DNA of 64,000 nucleotides from Curtobacterium oceanosedimentum (GTDB lineage: Bacteria; Actinomycetota; Actinomycetes; Actinomycetales; Microbacteriaceae), in contig NZ_JAIXIG010000002.1 of assembly GCF_020297365.1 (NCBI RefSeq), forward strand, positions 110,534 to 174,533, given 5' to 3'. Shown in pieces: positions 39,855 through 48,893 of the stretch. The notes under the pieces were generated by a model. The model worked only from the letters and a program-made list of their open reading frames with translations, did no database searches and was not told the origin of the DNA. Within the stretch, counting starts at the first letter, position 1; every line of letters starts with the position of its first letter. Position numbers and translations under genes: made by a program.

Positions 39855-40994
39855 GTGTCCGCAACGATCCGCGCCATCGGTACCGCCGTCCCAGAGACGA
39901 CCCTCGACCAGCCCCGGGTGCGTGACCTCTTCGCCGCGCAACCGGACCTCGGACGCCTGGGCAGCCGCCTCGTGCCGGCCGCGTTCGACGGGTCGGCGGT
40001 GGACCAGCGGCACACGGTCCTCGAGGAACTCGACCGAGAACGGCCCGGTGGCGCCTTCCGTGACGACGACGGCACCCTCCGGTCCCCGTCGACCGGCGAG
40101 CGGAACGACCGCTACCGCGAACTCGCCCCGCCGCTGTTCGTCGCCGCCGCCCGCGACGCCGTCGCCCGTGCGGGGATCGCGCCGGAGGCCGTCACGCACC
40201 TGGTGACCGTGTCCTGCACCGGCTTCACGCAGCCGGGCCCCGACATCGACGTCGTCGACCAGCTCGGTCTGCCGGAGCGCGTCTTCCGGCACCACATCGG
40301 CTTCATGGGCTGCTGCGCCGCGTTCCCCGCGCTCCGGATCGCCGCGGCCTTCGTCGACCAGGACCCGGACGCCGTCGTGCTCGTGGTCTGCGGCGAACTG
40401 TGCACGCTGCACGTCCGCGCCTCGGACGACCCCGACCAGATCGTGGCGAACAGCGTGTTCGGCGACGGGGCGGCCGCGGCGGTCGTCGCGCGCGACGGCG
40501 CCGGCCTGCGCTTCGACGCGTTCACCACGTCCGTGGTGACCGAGGGGGCGTCGGAGATGGCCTGGAACATCGGCGACGAGGGCTTCGAGATGGTGCTGTC
40601 GACCGCCGTCCCGAAGCTCGTCGGGCTGCACGTGCCCGATGCCGTGGAACCGCTGCTCGACGGCGGCACCGCCGCGAGCATCCCGGTGTGGGCGGTGCAC
40701 CCGGGTGGGCGCGCCATCCTCGACCGCGCGCAGGAGTCGCTCGGTCTGCCGGACAGCGCGATGGCGTCGAGCCGGCGGGTGCTCCGCGAGCACGGCAACA
40801 TGTCGAGCGCCACGGTGCTCTTCGTCCTGCGCGACGCCGTCGACGCCGGTCTCACCAACGGCAGCGCCGTCGTCGCGCTGGCGTTCGGCCCCGGCCTGAC
40901 GGTCGAGAGCGCCCGCCTGACCGCCGTGCGGACCGAGGCCTCGCCGGCCGTCGAGCCCGCGCGGGTGCCGGTCGCGACCACGGGAGCGGCGTGA
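39855..40994 (+). CDS. Type III polyketide synthase (chalcone/stilbene synthase-like)
   Basis: A 379-residue thiolase-fold homodimeric enzyme that condenses malonyl-CoA units on an acyl-CoA starter. The catalytic triad is intact: Cys153 (FMGCCAAF), His282 (WAVHPGG) and Asn315 (REHGNMSS). Overall sequence fits the actinobacterial and mycobacterial alkylpyrone/alkylresorcinol group rather than plant CHS. GTG 39855 is preceded by a weak CAGGAT 5 nt upstream. The stop overlaps the methyltransferase start (GTGA), so the two act together. The starter length and product cannot be read from the sequence. Confidence 0.92.
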   Translation: MSATIRAIGTAVPETTLDQPRVRDLFAAQPDLGRLGSRLVPAAFDGSAVDQRHTVLEELDRERPGGAFRDDDGTLRSPSTGERNDRYRELAPPLFVAAARDAVARAGIAPEAVTHLVTVSCTGFTQPGPDIDVVDQLGLPERVFRHHIGFMGCCAAFPALRIAAAFVDQDPDAVVLVVCGELCTLHVRASDDPDQIVANSVFGDGAAAAVVARDGAGLRFDAFTTSVVTEGASEMAWNIGDEGFEMVLSTAVPKLVGLHVPDAVEPLLDGGTAASIPVWAVHPGGRAILDRAQESLGLPDSAMASSRRVLREHGNMSSATVLFVLRDAVDAGLTNGSAVVALAFGPGLTVESARLTAVRTEASPAVEPARVPVATTGAA

Positions 40995-41713
40995 CCGCTC
41001 GGAGCGGCGGCGACCCGGGCCTCCCGGCGGTCGACCTGCGCACCCGTGCGCGCGACCTGCGCGAGCTCATGGACGAACCGGACTGTGATCCGCGGACACT
41101 CGACCGGACCTTCCGTCGCTTCGCCCTCGTCAACGCGCTCATCAGCGGATGGCGCGCGGCCTGGCGGTCGCACGTCGCGCCGGCGCTGCCCGTGACGGGC
41201 CGCGGGCGCGTGCTCGACCTGGGGTGCGGCGGGGGCGACCTGGCGCGATCGCTCGTGCGGTGGGCTGCCGCGGACGGGTTCGAGCTCGAGGTCGTCGGAG
41301 CCGATCCCGACGAGCGGGCGATCGCGGCGGCACGACGCTCGACACCGGCGGGCGTCACGTTCCGCCAGCAGTCGAGCGCCGAGCTCGTCGTCGCGGGGGA
41401 ACGGTTCGACGTGGTCGTCTCGAACCACGTCCTGCACCACCTGGGCGACGAGGAGCGCGACGGGTTCCTCGCCGACTCCGCGGTGCTCGCGGGCACGCGC
41501 AGCCTGCACTCGGACATCCGACGGTCCCCGGCCGCGTACCGGGCCTACGCGCTGGCGTCGCCGCTCGTCGCCGCGGGCACGTTCGTCCGGGTCGACGGGC
41601 TGCGGTCGATCCGCCGGAGCTACACCGTGCCCGAGCTGCAGCAGGTGCTGCCGCAGGGGTGGCGGGCCGAGGCGGCGGCGCCGCACCGCGTGCTCGCGAT
41701 CCGCGACGCCTGA
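40991..41713 (+). CDS. SAM-dependent class I methyltransferase
   Basis: A 240-residue methyltransferase. SAM motif I is VLDLGCGGGDLA near residues 73-84, followed by GADPDE (motif II region) and FDVVVSNHVLHHL (motif IV). The N-terminal part (RELMDEPDCDPRTLDRTFRRFALVN) resembles methyltransferases paired with type III polyketide synthases. GTG 40991 overlaps the synthase stop by 4 nt. It most likely methylates the polyketide, by O- or C-methylation. Codons 9-13 lie in a GGGAGGCCCGGG sequence related to the dispersed element. Confidence 0.88.
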   Translation: MTARSGGDPGLPAVDLRTRARDLRELMDEPDCDPRTLDRTFRRFALVNALISGWRAAWRSHVAPALPVTGRGRVLDLGCGGGDLARSLVRWAAADGFELEVVGADPDERAIAAARRSTPAGVTFRQQSSAELVVAGERFDVVVSNHVLHHLGDEERDGFLADSAVLAGTRSLHSDIRRSPAAYRAYALASPLVAAGTFVRVDGLRSIRRSYTVPELQQVLPQGWRAEAAAPHRVLAIRDA

Positions 41714-41737
41714 GCGCGGCGGGCGGGCGGCGCCGGC

Positions 41738-41804
41738 GGATTTCGCGCTGAGCGACAGGTCACGGGCTCGGGGCCGCGTGAGGTGTCGTCCAGCGCGAAA
41801 GTCC
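41738..41804 (+). terminator. Imperfect 24-bp hairpin in a convergent gap
   Basis: Arms 41741-41764 and 41777-41800 pair at 20 of 24 positions with a 12-nt loop and extend outward past a one-base bulge. It lies between the methyltransferase and kinase 3' ends and probably terminates both. Confidence 0.6.
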
Positions 41805-41824
41805 GACGACTGGCCGCAGCGGAG

Positions 41825-42904
41825 TCAGCGGATCGCGGCCGTCGTGCTCGCGAAGGCGCGGGACCGCACAGCACCGCGGTACCGGTCGAGCGCAGCCGCA
41901 CCGACCCCGACCGACTCGAGTGCCGCCAGCCCCGCACCGAGCACCGGTGGGTCGGTCACCCAGGTGGGGACGGCGCCCGGCACGCGGGCGGCGAGCCCGT
42001 CGACGACGCCTGACACGAGCAGTGGGTGCCGAGCGGCGAGGACCCCGCCGCCGAGCACCACCGGCACAGGGACCGCCCCGGAACCACCGAGCCCGAGCCG
42101 CTGGAGTGCGACCGAGGCGAGCAGCACGATCTCGTCAGCCTGTCGGGCCACGACCGAGGCGGCGACCGTGTCACCCGCCTCGGCCACCTCGAACAGCACG
42201 GGGCAGAGGCGGTTGACCACCCCGTCGTCGAGCCGGCCGAAGTGCACGTCCTCGATGACCTCGCGGACGCTCGTGCGTCCGAGCGCCTCGGGAACGGCGG
42301 TCGTCAGCGCGGTCGCCGGCCCGCGTCCGTCGTCGGCCCGAGCGGCGTGCCAGAGCGCCCGGTTGCCGAGCCATGCCCCGCCGCCCCAGTCGCCGGAGAC
42401 GTCACCGATGGCGGGGAACCGTGCCGTGGCGCCGTCGGCGCGGACCGCCAGCGCGTTGATGCCGGTGCCGCAGACGACGGCAGCGGCGTCCGGCGAGAGC
42501 GTGCCCGCCCGCAGCAGCGCGAACAGGTCGTTGTCGAGTACCGCCGGGCCGCCGCCGTCGTCGGTCCAGTGCGCCAGGGCCGCGGTCGCCGCGACGAGTT
42601 CGTCGTGCAGGTCGAGTCCGGCGAGGTACACGTGCGTGGTGCGGATCCGCCGATCGCCGAGACCGCGGACCACCCGCGCCCGGACGTCGTCGAGGATCGG
42701 CCCGGCGACCGCCCAGCCCCGGGTCTGCGGGTTCGATCCCGGGCCGCGGGCGTGCCCGACGATGGATCCGTCGATCGCGATGGCGACGACGTCGGTCTTG
42801 CTCCCGCCGCCGTCCACGGCGAGGACGACGTCGGCGGGGTCCGCCAGGACGGGTGCGGGCGGGCGGGAGGCTCCGGTCGGCGCCGTCGCGTCGGCGCGGT
42901 TCAC
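41825..42904 (-). CDS. BadF/N-acetylglucosamine kinase-type sugar kinase
   Basis: A 359-residue ASKHA-fold kinase. The phosphate-1 loop is LAVDGGGSKTDVV at 28-40. Further features are VCGTGINALAV, SGDWGGGAWLGNRAL (about 165-179) and VVLGGGVLAARHPLL. These fit the BadF/BcrA ATPase family that includes N-acetylglucosamine kinases. GTG 42904 overlaps the GH4 stop by 4 nt, so it is the last gene of the sugar operon. It probably phosphorylates the imported sugar or its breakdown product. The N-terminal 25 residues are a Pro/Ala-rich extension. Confidence 0.85.
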   Translation of the reverse strand: MNRADATAPTGASRPPAPVLADPADVVLAVDGGGSKTDVVAIAIDGSIVGHARGPGSNPQTRGWAVAGPILDDVRARVVRGLGDRRIRTTHVYLAGLDLHDELVAATAALAHWTDDGGGPAVLDNDLFALLRAGTLSPDAAAVVCGTGINALAVRADGATARFPAIGDVSGDWGGGAWLGNRALWHAARADDGRGPATALTTAVPEALGRTSVREVIEDVHFGRLDDGVVNRLCPVLFEVAEAGDTVAASVVARQADEIVLLASVALQRLGLGGSGAVPVPVVLGGGVLAARHPLLVSGVVDGLAARVPGAVPTWVTDPPVLGAGLAALESVGVGAAALDRYRGAVRSRAFASTTAAIR

Positions 42905-44184
42905 CCCGCCCACGGGATGAGCTCCGCGTTCGCGGCCAGGAGCAGGTCGGTCAGCTGCTCCGCCTTGTCGGCCTGTCCGACGAGCGGGTGCGCCCACATC
43001 GCGCGGAGCACGCGGTCACGCCCGCCGTGCACGGCCGCGTCGAGGGCGAGCCGCTCGTAGCCGGCGACGTGCGCGACCAGGCCGGCCATGTCCGGGGCGA
43101 GCGGGGACACCGGCAGCGGGGTGATCGCCTGCCGCGTCACGCGGGCGGGGACCTCGATCACGTGGTCGTCGGGCAGGAACGGGAAGGTGCCGTCGTTCCG
43201 GACGTTGAGCACTTGCACGTCACCGCGGTCACCGAGGATCGACGAGAGCACGTCGATCGCGGCCTCGGAGTAGTACGCGCCGCCGCGCTGCTCGAGCTCG
43301 GACGGCTTGGTCACGACGGACTCGTCGGCGTACTTCGCCAGCAGCGCCCGCTCGGTCTCCATCACCGCCTCGGCCCGCGTGGGGGCGTGCAGCTGTTCCT
43401 CGAGCACGGTGTCGTGCGCGTAGAAGTACCGCAGGTAGTACGAGGGCACCGCGTGCTGCAGGCGGATGAGGTCCTTCGCCATGTGCACGCTCTCGGCCAT
43501 CCGGTCGAGGGCGCCCGTGTCGGGGGCGAGCAGTTCGGGGAGCACGTCGCGCTCCACGCCGTCCGCGCCCGTCACGTGCACACCGCGCTCCCACGTCAGG
43601 TGGTTCAGCCCGACGTGGTCGAGCCGGACCGCGCCCGGTGCGACGTCGAACTCGCGGGCGAAGCGGCGTTGGAAGCCGATCGCCACGTTGCACAGCCCGA
43701 CGGCGCGGTGCCCGGCCTCGAGCAGCGCACGGGTGACGATCCCGACCGGGTTGGTGAAGTCGACGATCCAGGCGTCCGGCTTGGCGTGCTCCCGGACGAG
43801 CTCCGCGTACTCGAGCACGACGGGGACGGTGCGGAGCGCCTTGGCGAACCCGCCGGGACCGGTCGTCTCCTGCCCGATGCAGCACGCCTCGTGCGGCCAG
43901 GTCTCGTCCTGGTGCCGGGCCGCCTGCCCACCGATTCGGAGCTGGAACATGACGGCGTCGGCGTCGGTGACACCGGCCACCACGTCGTCGGTGACGTGGA
44001 TGGTGCCGGGGTGGCCGGCGTGGGCGAACATCCGCTTCGCCACACCGCCGACGAGTTCGCGGCGGACGGGGTCGGGGTCGACGAGCCAGAGCTCGTCGAT
44101 CGGCAGTTGGTCGCGGAGCCGGGCGAAGCCGTCCACGAGTTCGGGGGTGTAGGTGGATCCGCCACCGACGACTGTGAGTTTCAC
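42901..44184 (-). CDS. GH4 family 6-phospho-beta-glucosidase-like enzyme
   Basis: A 427-residue NAD- and metal-dependent glycosidase. The Rossmann motif is VVGGGSTYTPELVDGF at 5-20. The metal ligands are Cys165 (GLCNVAIG) and His195 (GLNHLTW); both contexts match the CelF/BglT-type 6-phospho-beta-glucosidase branch. GTG 44184 starts the conserved domain and has AAGGGA upstream; a longer frame is a shadow. It lies 8 nt after the MalG-type permease gene and overlaps the kinase gene. Its substrate should carry a 6-phosphate, yet the operon imports sugars by ABC transport (see finding). Confidence 0.9.
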   Translation of the reverse strand: MKLTVVGGGSTYTPELVDGFARLRDQLPIDELWLVDPDPVRRELVGGVAKRMFAHAGHPGTIHVTDDVVAGVTDADAVMFQLRIGGQAARHQDETWPHEACCIGQETTGPGGFAKALRTVPVVLEYAELVREHAKPDAWIVDFTNPVGIVTRALLEAGHRAVGLCNVAIGFQRRFAREFDVAPGAVRLDHVGLNHLTWERGVHVTGADGVERDVLPELLAPDTGALDRMAESVHMAKDLIRLQHAVPSYYLRYFYAHDTVLEEQLHAPTRAEAVMETERALLAKYADESVVTKPSELEQRGGAYYSEAAIDVLSSILGDRGDVQVLNVRNDGTFPFLPDDHVIEVPARVTRQAITPLPVSPLAPDMAGLVAHVAGYERLALDAAVHGGRDRVLRAMWAHPLVGQADKAEQLTDLLLAANAELIPWAG

Positions 44185-44192
44185 TGGTGCTG

Positions 44193-45086
44193 CTATCCCT
44201 TCACGCCGGTGAGCGCGATGCCCTCGACGAATGCCTTCTGTGCGAAGAAGAAGATGACGACGACCGGGACCATGACGACGACGGTCATCGCCATCGTCAT
44301 CGACCAGTCGGTGCCGTGTTGCCCGCGGAACGTGGCGAGCCCGTACGCGACCGGCCACGCGGCCTGGTTCTCGGAGGCGTACAGGAGCGGGCCGTAGTAG
44401 TCGTTCCACGAGTGGAAGAACATGAAGATCGCCGCCGATGCGATGCCCGGTCGGGCCATCGGCACGACGACCCGCATGAGCACGCCCCACTCGCTGCAGC
44501 CGTCCATCCGCGCGGCGTCGCCGTACTCCTTGGGGATCGTCATGAAGAACTGGCGGAGCAGGAAGATGCTGAACGCGTCACCGAGCAGGTTCGGCAGGAT
44601 CAGCGGCCAGAGCGTGCCGGTCAGGTGCAGGTGCGACCACATCACGTAGACCGGCACCGCGGTCACCTGCGGCGGCAGCAGCATCGCGACGATGATCACC
44701 GTGAAGACCAGGTTCGCGCCCTTGAACCGGATCTGCGCGAGCGCGTACGCCGCCGGCACCGAGCTGACCAGCATGAACGCGGTGGCGAGCACGGCGTACA
44801 GGGCCGAGTTGCCGAACCAGGTCGCGAGTGGCAGCTCGGTGAACACCCGGGCGTAGTTCGAGAAGTCGAACGGCCGCGGCACGATCGACGCCGTCAGCGC
44901 CTGGTTGCTCGACATGAGCGACGTCAGCACCACGAACACGATCGGGGCGATGGTCAGCACGCCGAGCGCCACCAGCGCGGCGTGCTCGGCGACCCACACG
45001 AGCAGGGTCCGGCGGGGGCCGCGACCGGTGCCGGGCGCTCGGCCGCGGGGAGCCCGGGCGAGGGGGGACTGGGAGACGGCGGTCAT
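44193..45086 (-). CDS. Carbohydrate ABC transporter permease (MalG type)
   Basis: A 297-residue CUT1 permease with six membrane segments. The ATPase-contact EAA-type loop is EYGDAARMDGCSEWGVL near residues 203-219. It partners with the upstream MalF-type permease; ATG 45086 overlaps that gene's stop as TGATG. No ATPase gene is present in the operon, so a shared MsiK-type ATPase elsewhere is expected, as is common in actinobacteria. Confidence 0.93.
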   Translation of the reverse strand: MTAVSQSPLARAPRGRAPGTGRGPRRTLLVWVAEHAALVALGVLTIAPIVFVVLTSLMSSNQALTASIVPRPFDFSNYARVFTELPLATWFGNSALYAVLATAFMLVSSVPAAYALAQIRFKGANLVFTVIIVAMLLPPQVTAVPVYVMWSHLHLTGTLWPLILPNLLGDAFSIFLLRQFFMTIPKEYGDAARMDGCSEWGVLMRVVVPMARPGIASAAIFMFFHSWNDYYGPLLYASENQAAWPVAYGLATFRGQHGTDWSMTMAMTVVVMVPVVVIFFFAQKAFVEGIALTGVKG

Positions 45087-46126
45087 CAGGACTCCTCGGG
45101 TCGGAAGACGGAGATCCGGCGCATCGTGAGCACGAGCACCACGGCGGTGATGACGAACAGCACCACGGCCATGGCGGACGCGTACCCGAACTGGAAGTTC
45201 GCGAACCCGTGCTGGTAGAGCAGCTCGGTGTAGGTCAGCAACGAGGTCCCCGGGTAGCCGAGCTGTGCGGCGGTCCCGCCGCCGATCGTGGCCTTGCCAC
45301 TGGCCACACCCGAGGCCACCGCGGCCTCGGTGAAGTACTGCAGCGCCGCGATCACCCCCGTGACGGCGGCGAACCCGATCACCGGTGCGATCGTCGGCAG
45401 GGTGATGTGCCGCACCTGCTGCACCCCGTTGGCACCGTCGAGCGACGCCGCCTCGTACAGGTCACGCGGCACGTCGAGCAGCGACGCCAGGAAGATGATC
45501 ATGATGTCGCCCATCACCCAGACGCCCAGGATCACGAGCGAGGGCTTCGACCATGCGGGGTCGTTGAACCACAGCGGGCCGTCGACGCCGACCAGGCGGA
45601 GGATCTGGTTCACCGGGCCGGTGCCGGGGTTGAACAGGAACACGAATGCGACGACGCTCGCGACCGGCGGCACCAGGGCGGGCAGGTAGAACAGCGTGCG
45701 CCAGAAGCCGGTGGCGGTGCGGGCGCGCGACAGCAACCCCGCGACGAGCAGGCCGCAGACGATCCGGACCGGCACGAGGATCACGACGAACCAGAGCGTG
45801 TTCACCACCGCCGGCCAGATCTGCGGGTCCTGCGTGAACAGGAACCGGTAGTTCAGGAGCCCGACGAACTCGGGCTCCTGCAGCTGGTTGTACCGCGTGA
45901 ACGAGTAGCCGATCGAGGCGACGAGGGGGTAGGCGAAGAAGACCAACAGGCCGACCAGCGCCGGCGCGAGCATCGTCAGTGCGACCAGGCGGCGGCGGGA
46001 CTCGGCGGAGCGGGACCGACGCCGGGGAGTCGCCGGGGGCACCGGACCGGACCACGTCGGGGCCGTGGGCCGGGCGGCACGGGCGAGCCGCGCCTCCCGA
46101 CCGGTCGTCTTGGTGGTGACGCTCAT
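45086..46126 (-). CDS. Carbohydrate ABC transporter permease (MalF type)
   Basis: A 346-residue CUT1 permease with a basic N-terminal tail and six membrane segments. The EAA-type loop is DLYEAASLDGANGVQQVRHITLP near 245-267 (shown here by family pattern). ATG 46126 overlaps the binding-protein stop as TGATG; a GTG one codon earlier is possible. It forms the channel with the MalG-type subunit. Confidence 0.93.
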   Translation of the reverse strand: MSVTTKTTGREARLARAARPTAPTWSGPVPPATPRRRSRSAESRRRLVALTMLAPALVGLLVFFAYPLVASIGYSFTRYNQLQEPEFVGLLNYRFLFTQDPQIWPAVVNTLWFVVILVPVRIVCGLLVAGLLSRARTATGFWRTLFYLPALVPPVASVVAFVFLFNPGTGPVNQILRLVGVDGPLWFNDPAWSKPSLVILGVWVMGDIMIIFLASLLDVPRDLYEAASLDGANGVQQVRHITLPTIAPVIGFAAVTGVIAALQYFTEAAVASGVASGKATIGGGTAAQLGYPGTSLLTYTELLYQHGFANFQFGYASAMAVVLFVITAVVLVLTMRRISVFRPEES

Positions 46127-47490
46127 CACGGACCAGCCAGCTGGTTGGCGTTGTCGATGTCCGAGTCGAGCTTCTTCAGCTTGGCGTCGAGGTCGCCGCC
46201 GTCCTGCTGGTACGCCTGCCAGAACTTCGTGAAGGTGCCGATGTAGGCGGCACCGTCAGCGGTACCGGGCGAGGTCATCGTGTCCTCGTTGCCCGCGACG
46301 TCGACGAAGGTCTTGTAGTTCTCGTCGACCTCGAGGTCGGGAGACTGCAGCGCCGAGGTGAGCGTCGGGATGTTCTTCAGCCCGTTGCCGAGCGTGACCT
46401 GCGCGTCGGTGTCCGTGGACAAGTACTTCAGCAGCGCCCACGACAGCTCGGGGTGCTTCGAGCCCTTCGCGATGCCCGCCACGTTGCCCGCGATGTACGT
46501 CGAGCCGTAGTTGCCGAGGCCGTCCATCACCGGGGTCGGCGCGGTGCCGTAGTCCAGGTCCGGCTTCTGGTCCTTGATGAACGCCGTGCGGTACTCGCCG
46601 TCGATCTGCATCGCGACCTGGCCGGTCTGGAACGCGTTGTCCGCTGCGAACTCCTGGCCGAGGCCCGACGTGAAGGCCTTGAGCTTGTCGTACCCGATCT
46701 CGTCGACGAAGTCCTTCTGCCAGGTGATGAGCTTCTTCCACGCGTCGGACGTGCCGATCACGCTGTTGCCGTCCTCGTCCAACCACGAGCCGTCGACCAT
46801 CGGCGCCCAGTGCTCCGGGGAGTTCTCGTAGAAGTCGATGAGCGGGTTGAAGCCCAGCTGCTTGATCGAGCCGTCGGCGTTGTACGTCGTCAGCTTCAGC
46901 GCGTCGGCCTTGAGCTCGTCGAGGGTCTTCGGCGGCGAGGTGATCCCGGCCTTCTCGAGCAGCGGCTTGTTGACCATCAACGCACTGACGTCGGCGAGGG
47001 CCGGCAGGGTGCACCGGGTGCCCTTGTACTGCGTGTACGACTGCACGGCCTTCGGGATGTCGGAGAGGTCGACCTCGTCCCGCTCGATGTACGGGGACAG
47101 GTCGCGGAACGCCCCGGAGGAGCAGAAGCTGCCGACGATGGCGGTCGAGTACGAGAGCCCGACGTCGATGTTCTGCCCCGACGAGATCGCCTTCTGCAGC
47201 TTCTCGTCGTCCTGGCCGGCGTGGATGTCGACCGTGACGTCGGGGTGCTCCTTCTCGAAGCCCTCGACGGCGGTCTTCACCACGCCGGCTTCACGGCCGG
47301 TGAAGAAGTGCCACAGGGACACGGTGCCCTTGAGCTCCTTCGGGGCGCTCTCGTCGATCGAGTCCGCGCTGCTGCCGGAGCTGCAGCCCGCGACGACGAG
47401 GGCACCGGCCGCTGCGACGGCGGTGGCGGTGGTGATCCGGCGGAACGCCCGCCGGGCCGGGGCGGTGTGGGACGGTTCGGGGTACGGCAC
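46126..47490 (-). CDS. Sugar-binding lipoprotein of the ABC importer
   Basis: A 454-residue extracellular solute-binding protein (family 1). An Arg-rich start leads into a hydrophobic signal and lipobox VVAGC with Cys36 as the lipidated residue, followed by a Ser/Gly linker. The mature domain (GTVSLWHFFTGREAG..., WLVALADVSALMVNKPL-like sites) fits disaccharide- or oligosaccharide-binding proteins. I use GTG 47490; the longer frame begins in the gap. The operon is preceded by 154 bp with two inverted repeats and lies downstream of the ROK regulator. The ligand is probably a beta-linked glucoside or amino-sugar oligosaccharide, inferred from the GH4 and kinase genes. Confidence 0.9.
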   Translation of the reverse strand: MPYPEPSHTAPARRAFRRITTATAVAAAGALVVAGCSSGSSADSIDESAPKELKGTVSLWHFFTGREAGVVKTAVEGFEKEHPDVTVDIHAGQDDEKLQKAISSGQNIDVGLSYSTAIVGSFCSSGAFRDLSPYIERDEVDLSDIPKAVQSYTQYKGTRCTLPALADVSALMVNKPLLEKAGITSPPKTLDELKADALKLTTYNADGSIKQLGFNPLIDFYENSPEHWAPMVDGSWLDEDGNSVIGTSDAWKKLITWQKDFVDEIGYDKLKAFTSGLGQEFAADNAFQTGQVAMQIDGEYRTAFIKDQKPDLDYGTAPTPVMDGLGNYGSTYIAGNVAGIAKGSKHPELSWALLKYLSTDTDAQVTLGNGLKNIPTLTSALQSPDLEVDENYKTFVDVAGNEDTMTSPGTADGAAYIGTFTKFWQAYQQDGGDLDAKLKKLDSDIDNANQLAGP

Positions 47491-47538
47491 TGTGGTACTC
47501 GCTCTCTGGTCTCGCTCCGGTGCGTGCGACGGACCGAT

Positions 47539-47568
47539 CGATGCGTGCGGCAGGAGCCGCCTGCATCG
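47539..47568 (-). promoter_or_regulatory. Inverted repeat upstream of the sugar operon
   Basis: Arms 47539-47551 and 47556-47568 pair at 11 of 13 positions with a 4-nt loop, about 50 nt upstream of the binding-protein start. It could be an operator or an mRNA hairpin. No convincing -10/-35 is visible nearby. Confidence 0.4.
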
Positions 47569-47590
47569 ACCGTTCCCGGGCGCGCCGAAG

Positions 47591-47607
47591 AGCCCTGTGA
47601 CAGGGCT
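47591..47607. promoter_or_regulatory. 17-bp perfect palindrome AGCCCTGT-G-ACAGGGCT
   Basis: Exact palindrome around one base, located between the ROK gene stop and the sugar operon. Either a short terminator for the ROK gene or an operator for the sugar genes. Confidence 0.45.
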
Positions 47608-47644
47608 GGGTGATGGTGCCTCGAGGTGGTGCGGGTGGGACTTC

Positions 47645-48886
47645 TCAGGTGCGCTCGACCGGGTCCGGCGCGGACGCATCGTCGCTGATGCGCTCCAACC
47701 GGTCGGCGAGCGCGGTGCGGACGACGTCGATCAGGACGTGCCGCGCACCGTGCAGGACGGGGGTGTCGGGGACTCCGGGGGCCACCACGGCGGTGGACCA
47801 GCGCGAGCGGGTCCGGAGCCAGGCGGTCACCGCGGCGGCCAGGGCGGGTCCGCCCGCGATCCCGGTCGGGCCGTGCAGCACGACCGTCTCGGGGTCGGCC
47901 ACTGCGAGGGCGGGGAGCACGTTGTGCCCGACGCGCTCGCCGAGGGCGGTGGTGAAGGGGTGCTGCTCGGGTAGAGCGGGCAGCTGCGGGAGCACCTGAC
48001 GCCAGTCGGCTGGGCGGCCGTCCGGCGCCGTGATCCCGTGCTCGGCGGCCAGGGCGGTGATCGCGGACTCGGAGATGAGGTCCGCGACGATCGTGGCCGT
48101 CGGGTCGATGGAGCGTGCGTCGGCGGGCACGCTGAGGTAGCCGATCTCGCCCGCGGCGCCGGACGCCCCGGTGTGCAGTCGGCCGCCGAGGTCGAGCGCC
48201 ATGCCGAGGCCCTCGGCCATCCAGAACAGGGCGAACGACTCCGGCGTGCGGCCAGCGCCCATGTTGCGTTCGGCGATCGCGGCGAGGTTGGCGTCGTTCT
48301 CGATGACGACCCGGACGCCGAGGTCGGCGGAGAGGGTGGCGGCGACCTGCTCGCGGGGCCAGCCGGGCAGGCCGTCGGTGAAGATCAGGGTGTCGGTCGC
48401 GTGGTCGACGGACGCCTGCACCCCGACCGCGACGGCCGTCACGAGGTCGGGGTCGACGCCTGCTGCGGCGGCCGCCCGGGACACCGCTGCGCCGACGATG
48501 TCCGCGCCGGGTGAGCGCACCTCGGCCGGGGTCATGCGGTGGGTGGCGACCGGGAACGTGCGGCCGGCGGCGTCCACCACGGTCGAGTGGACGTCGACGA
48601 GCTGCACGTCGACGGCGACGGCGAGGTCGCGGTCGGTGATCGCCTCGTAGACCACGGCGCTCGGGCCGCGGCGGCCGGACTGCGAGTCGGTGCCGGCCTG
48701 GCGGATCAGGTCGGCCGACTCGAGCCGACGGATGATCTCGGCGGCCGTCGGCTTGCTCAACCCGGTGCGCTGGGCCAGCTCGTTGCGGGTGAGCGGACCG
48801 TCATCGAGTAGGAGCTCGAGTGCCGCGCGGTCGTTCAGGACGCGCAGGAGACCGGGCTGCCCGGGGGTGCGTCCTCGTGTGGTCAT
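47645..48886 (-). CDS. ROK family transcriptional repressor
   Basis: A 413-residue regulator. The winged helix-turn-helix spans about 30-62 (PLTRNELAQRTGLSKPTAAEIIRRLE), and the sugar-kinase-like ROK domain follows, with GAAGEIGYLSV near residues 240-250. The usual ROK zinc-cysteine motif is not obvious. A leaderless promoter is very clear: TACAGT (48899-48894) ends 7 nt before ATG 48886, with a -35 TTACAG 17 bp further upstream. A TTG start 21 nt upstream would lie inside the promoter and is rejected. It probably represses the adjacent sugar operon and itself. Confidence 0.9.
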   Translation of the reverse strand: MTTRGRTPGQPGLLRVLNDRAALELLLDDGPLTRNELAQRTGLSKPTAAEIIRRLESADLIRQAGTDSQSGRRGPSAVVYEAITDRDLAVAVDVQLVDVHSTVVDAAGRTFPVATHRMTPAEVRSPGADIVGAAVSRAAAAAGVDPDLVTAVAVGVQASVDHATDTLIFTDGLPGWPREQVAATLSADLGVRVVIENDANLAAIAERNMGAGRTPESFALFWMAEGLGMALDLGGRLHTGASGAAGEIGYLSVPADARSIDPTATIVADLISESAITALAAEHGITAPDGRPADWRQVLPQLPALPEQHPFTTALGERVGHNVLPALAVADPETVVLHGPTGIAGGPALAAAVTAWLRTRSRWSTAVVAPGVPDTPVLHGARHVLIDVVRTALADRLERISDDASAPDPVERT

Positions 48887-48893
48887 GTCGAGG

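Noticed and set aside
42862..42882. Another GGAGGC match in the BadF kinase N-terminus
   Set aside because: Only the core hexamer agrees; the flanks do not match the element well enough to count.
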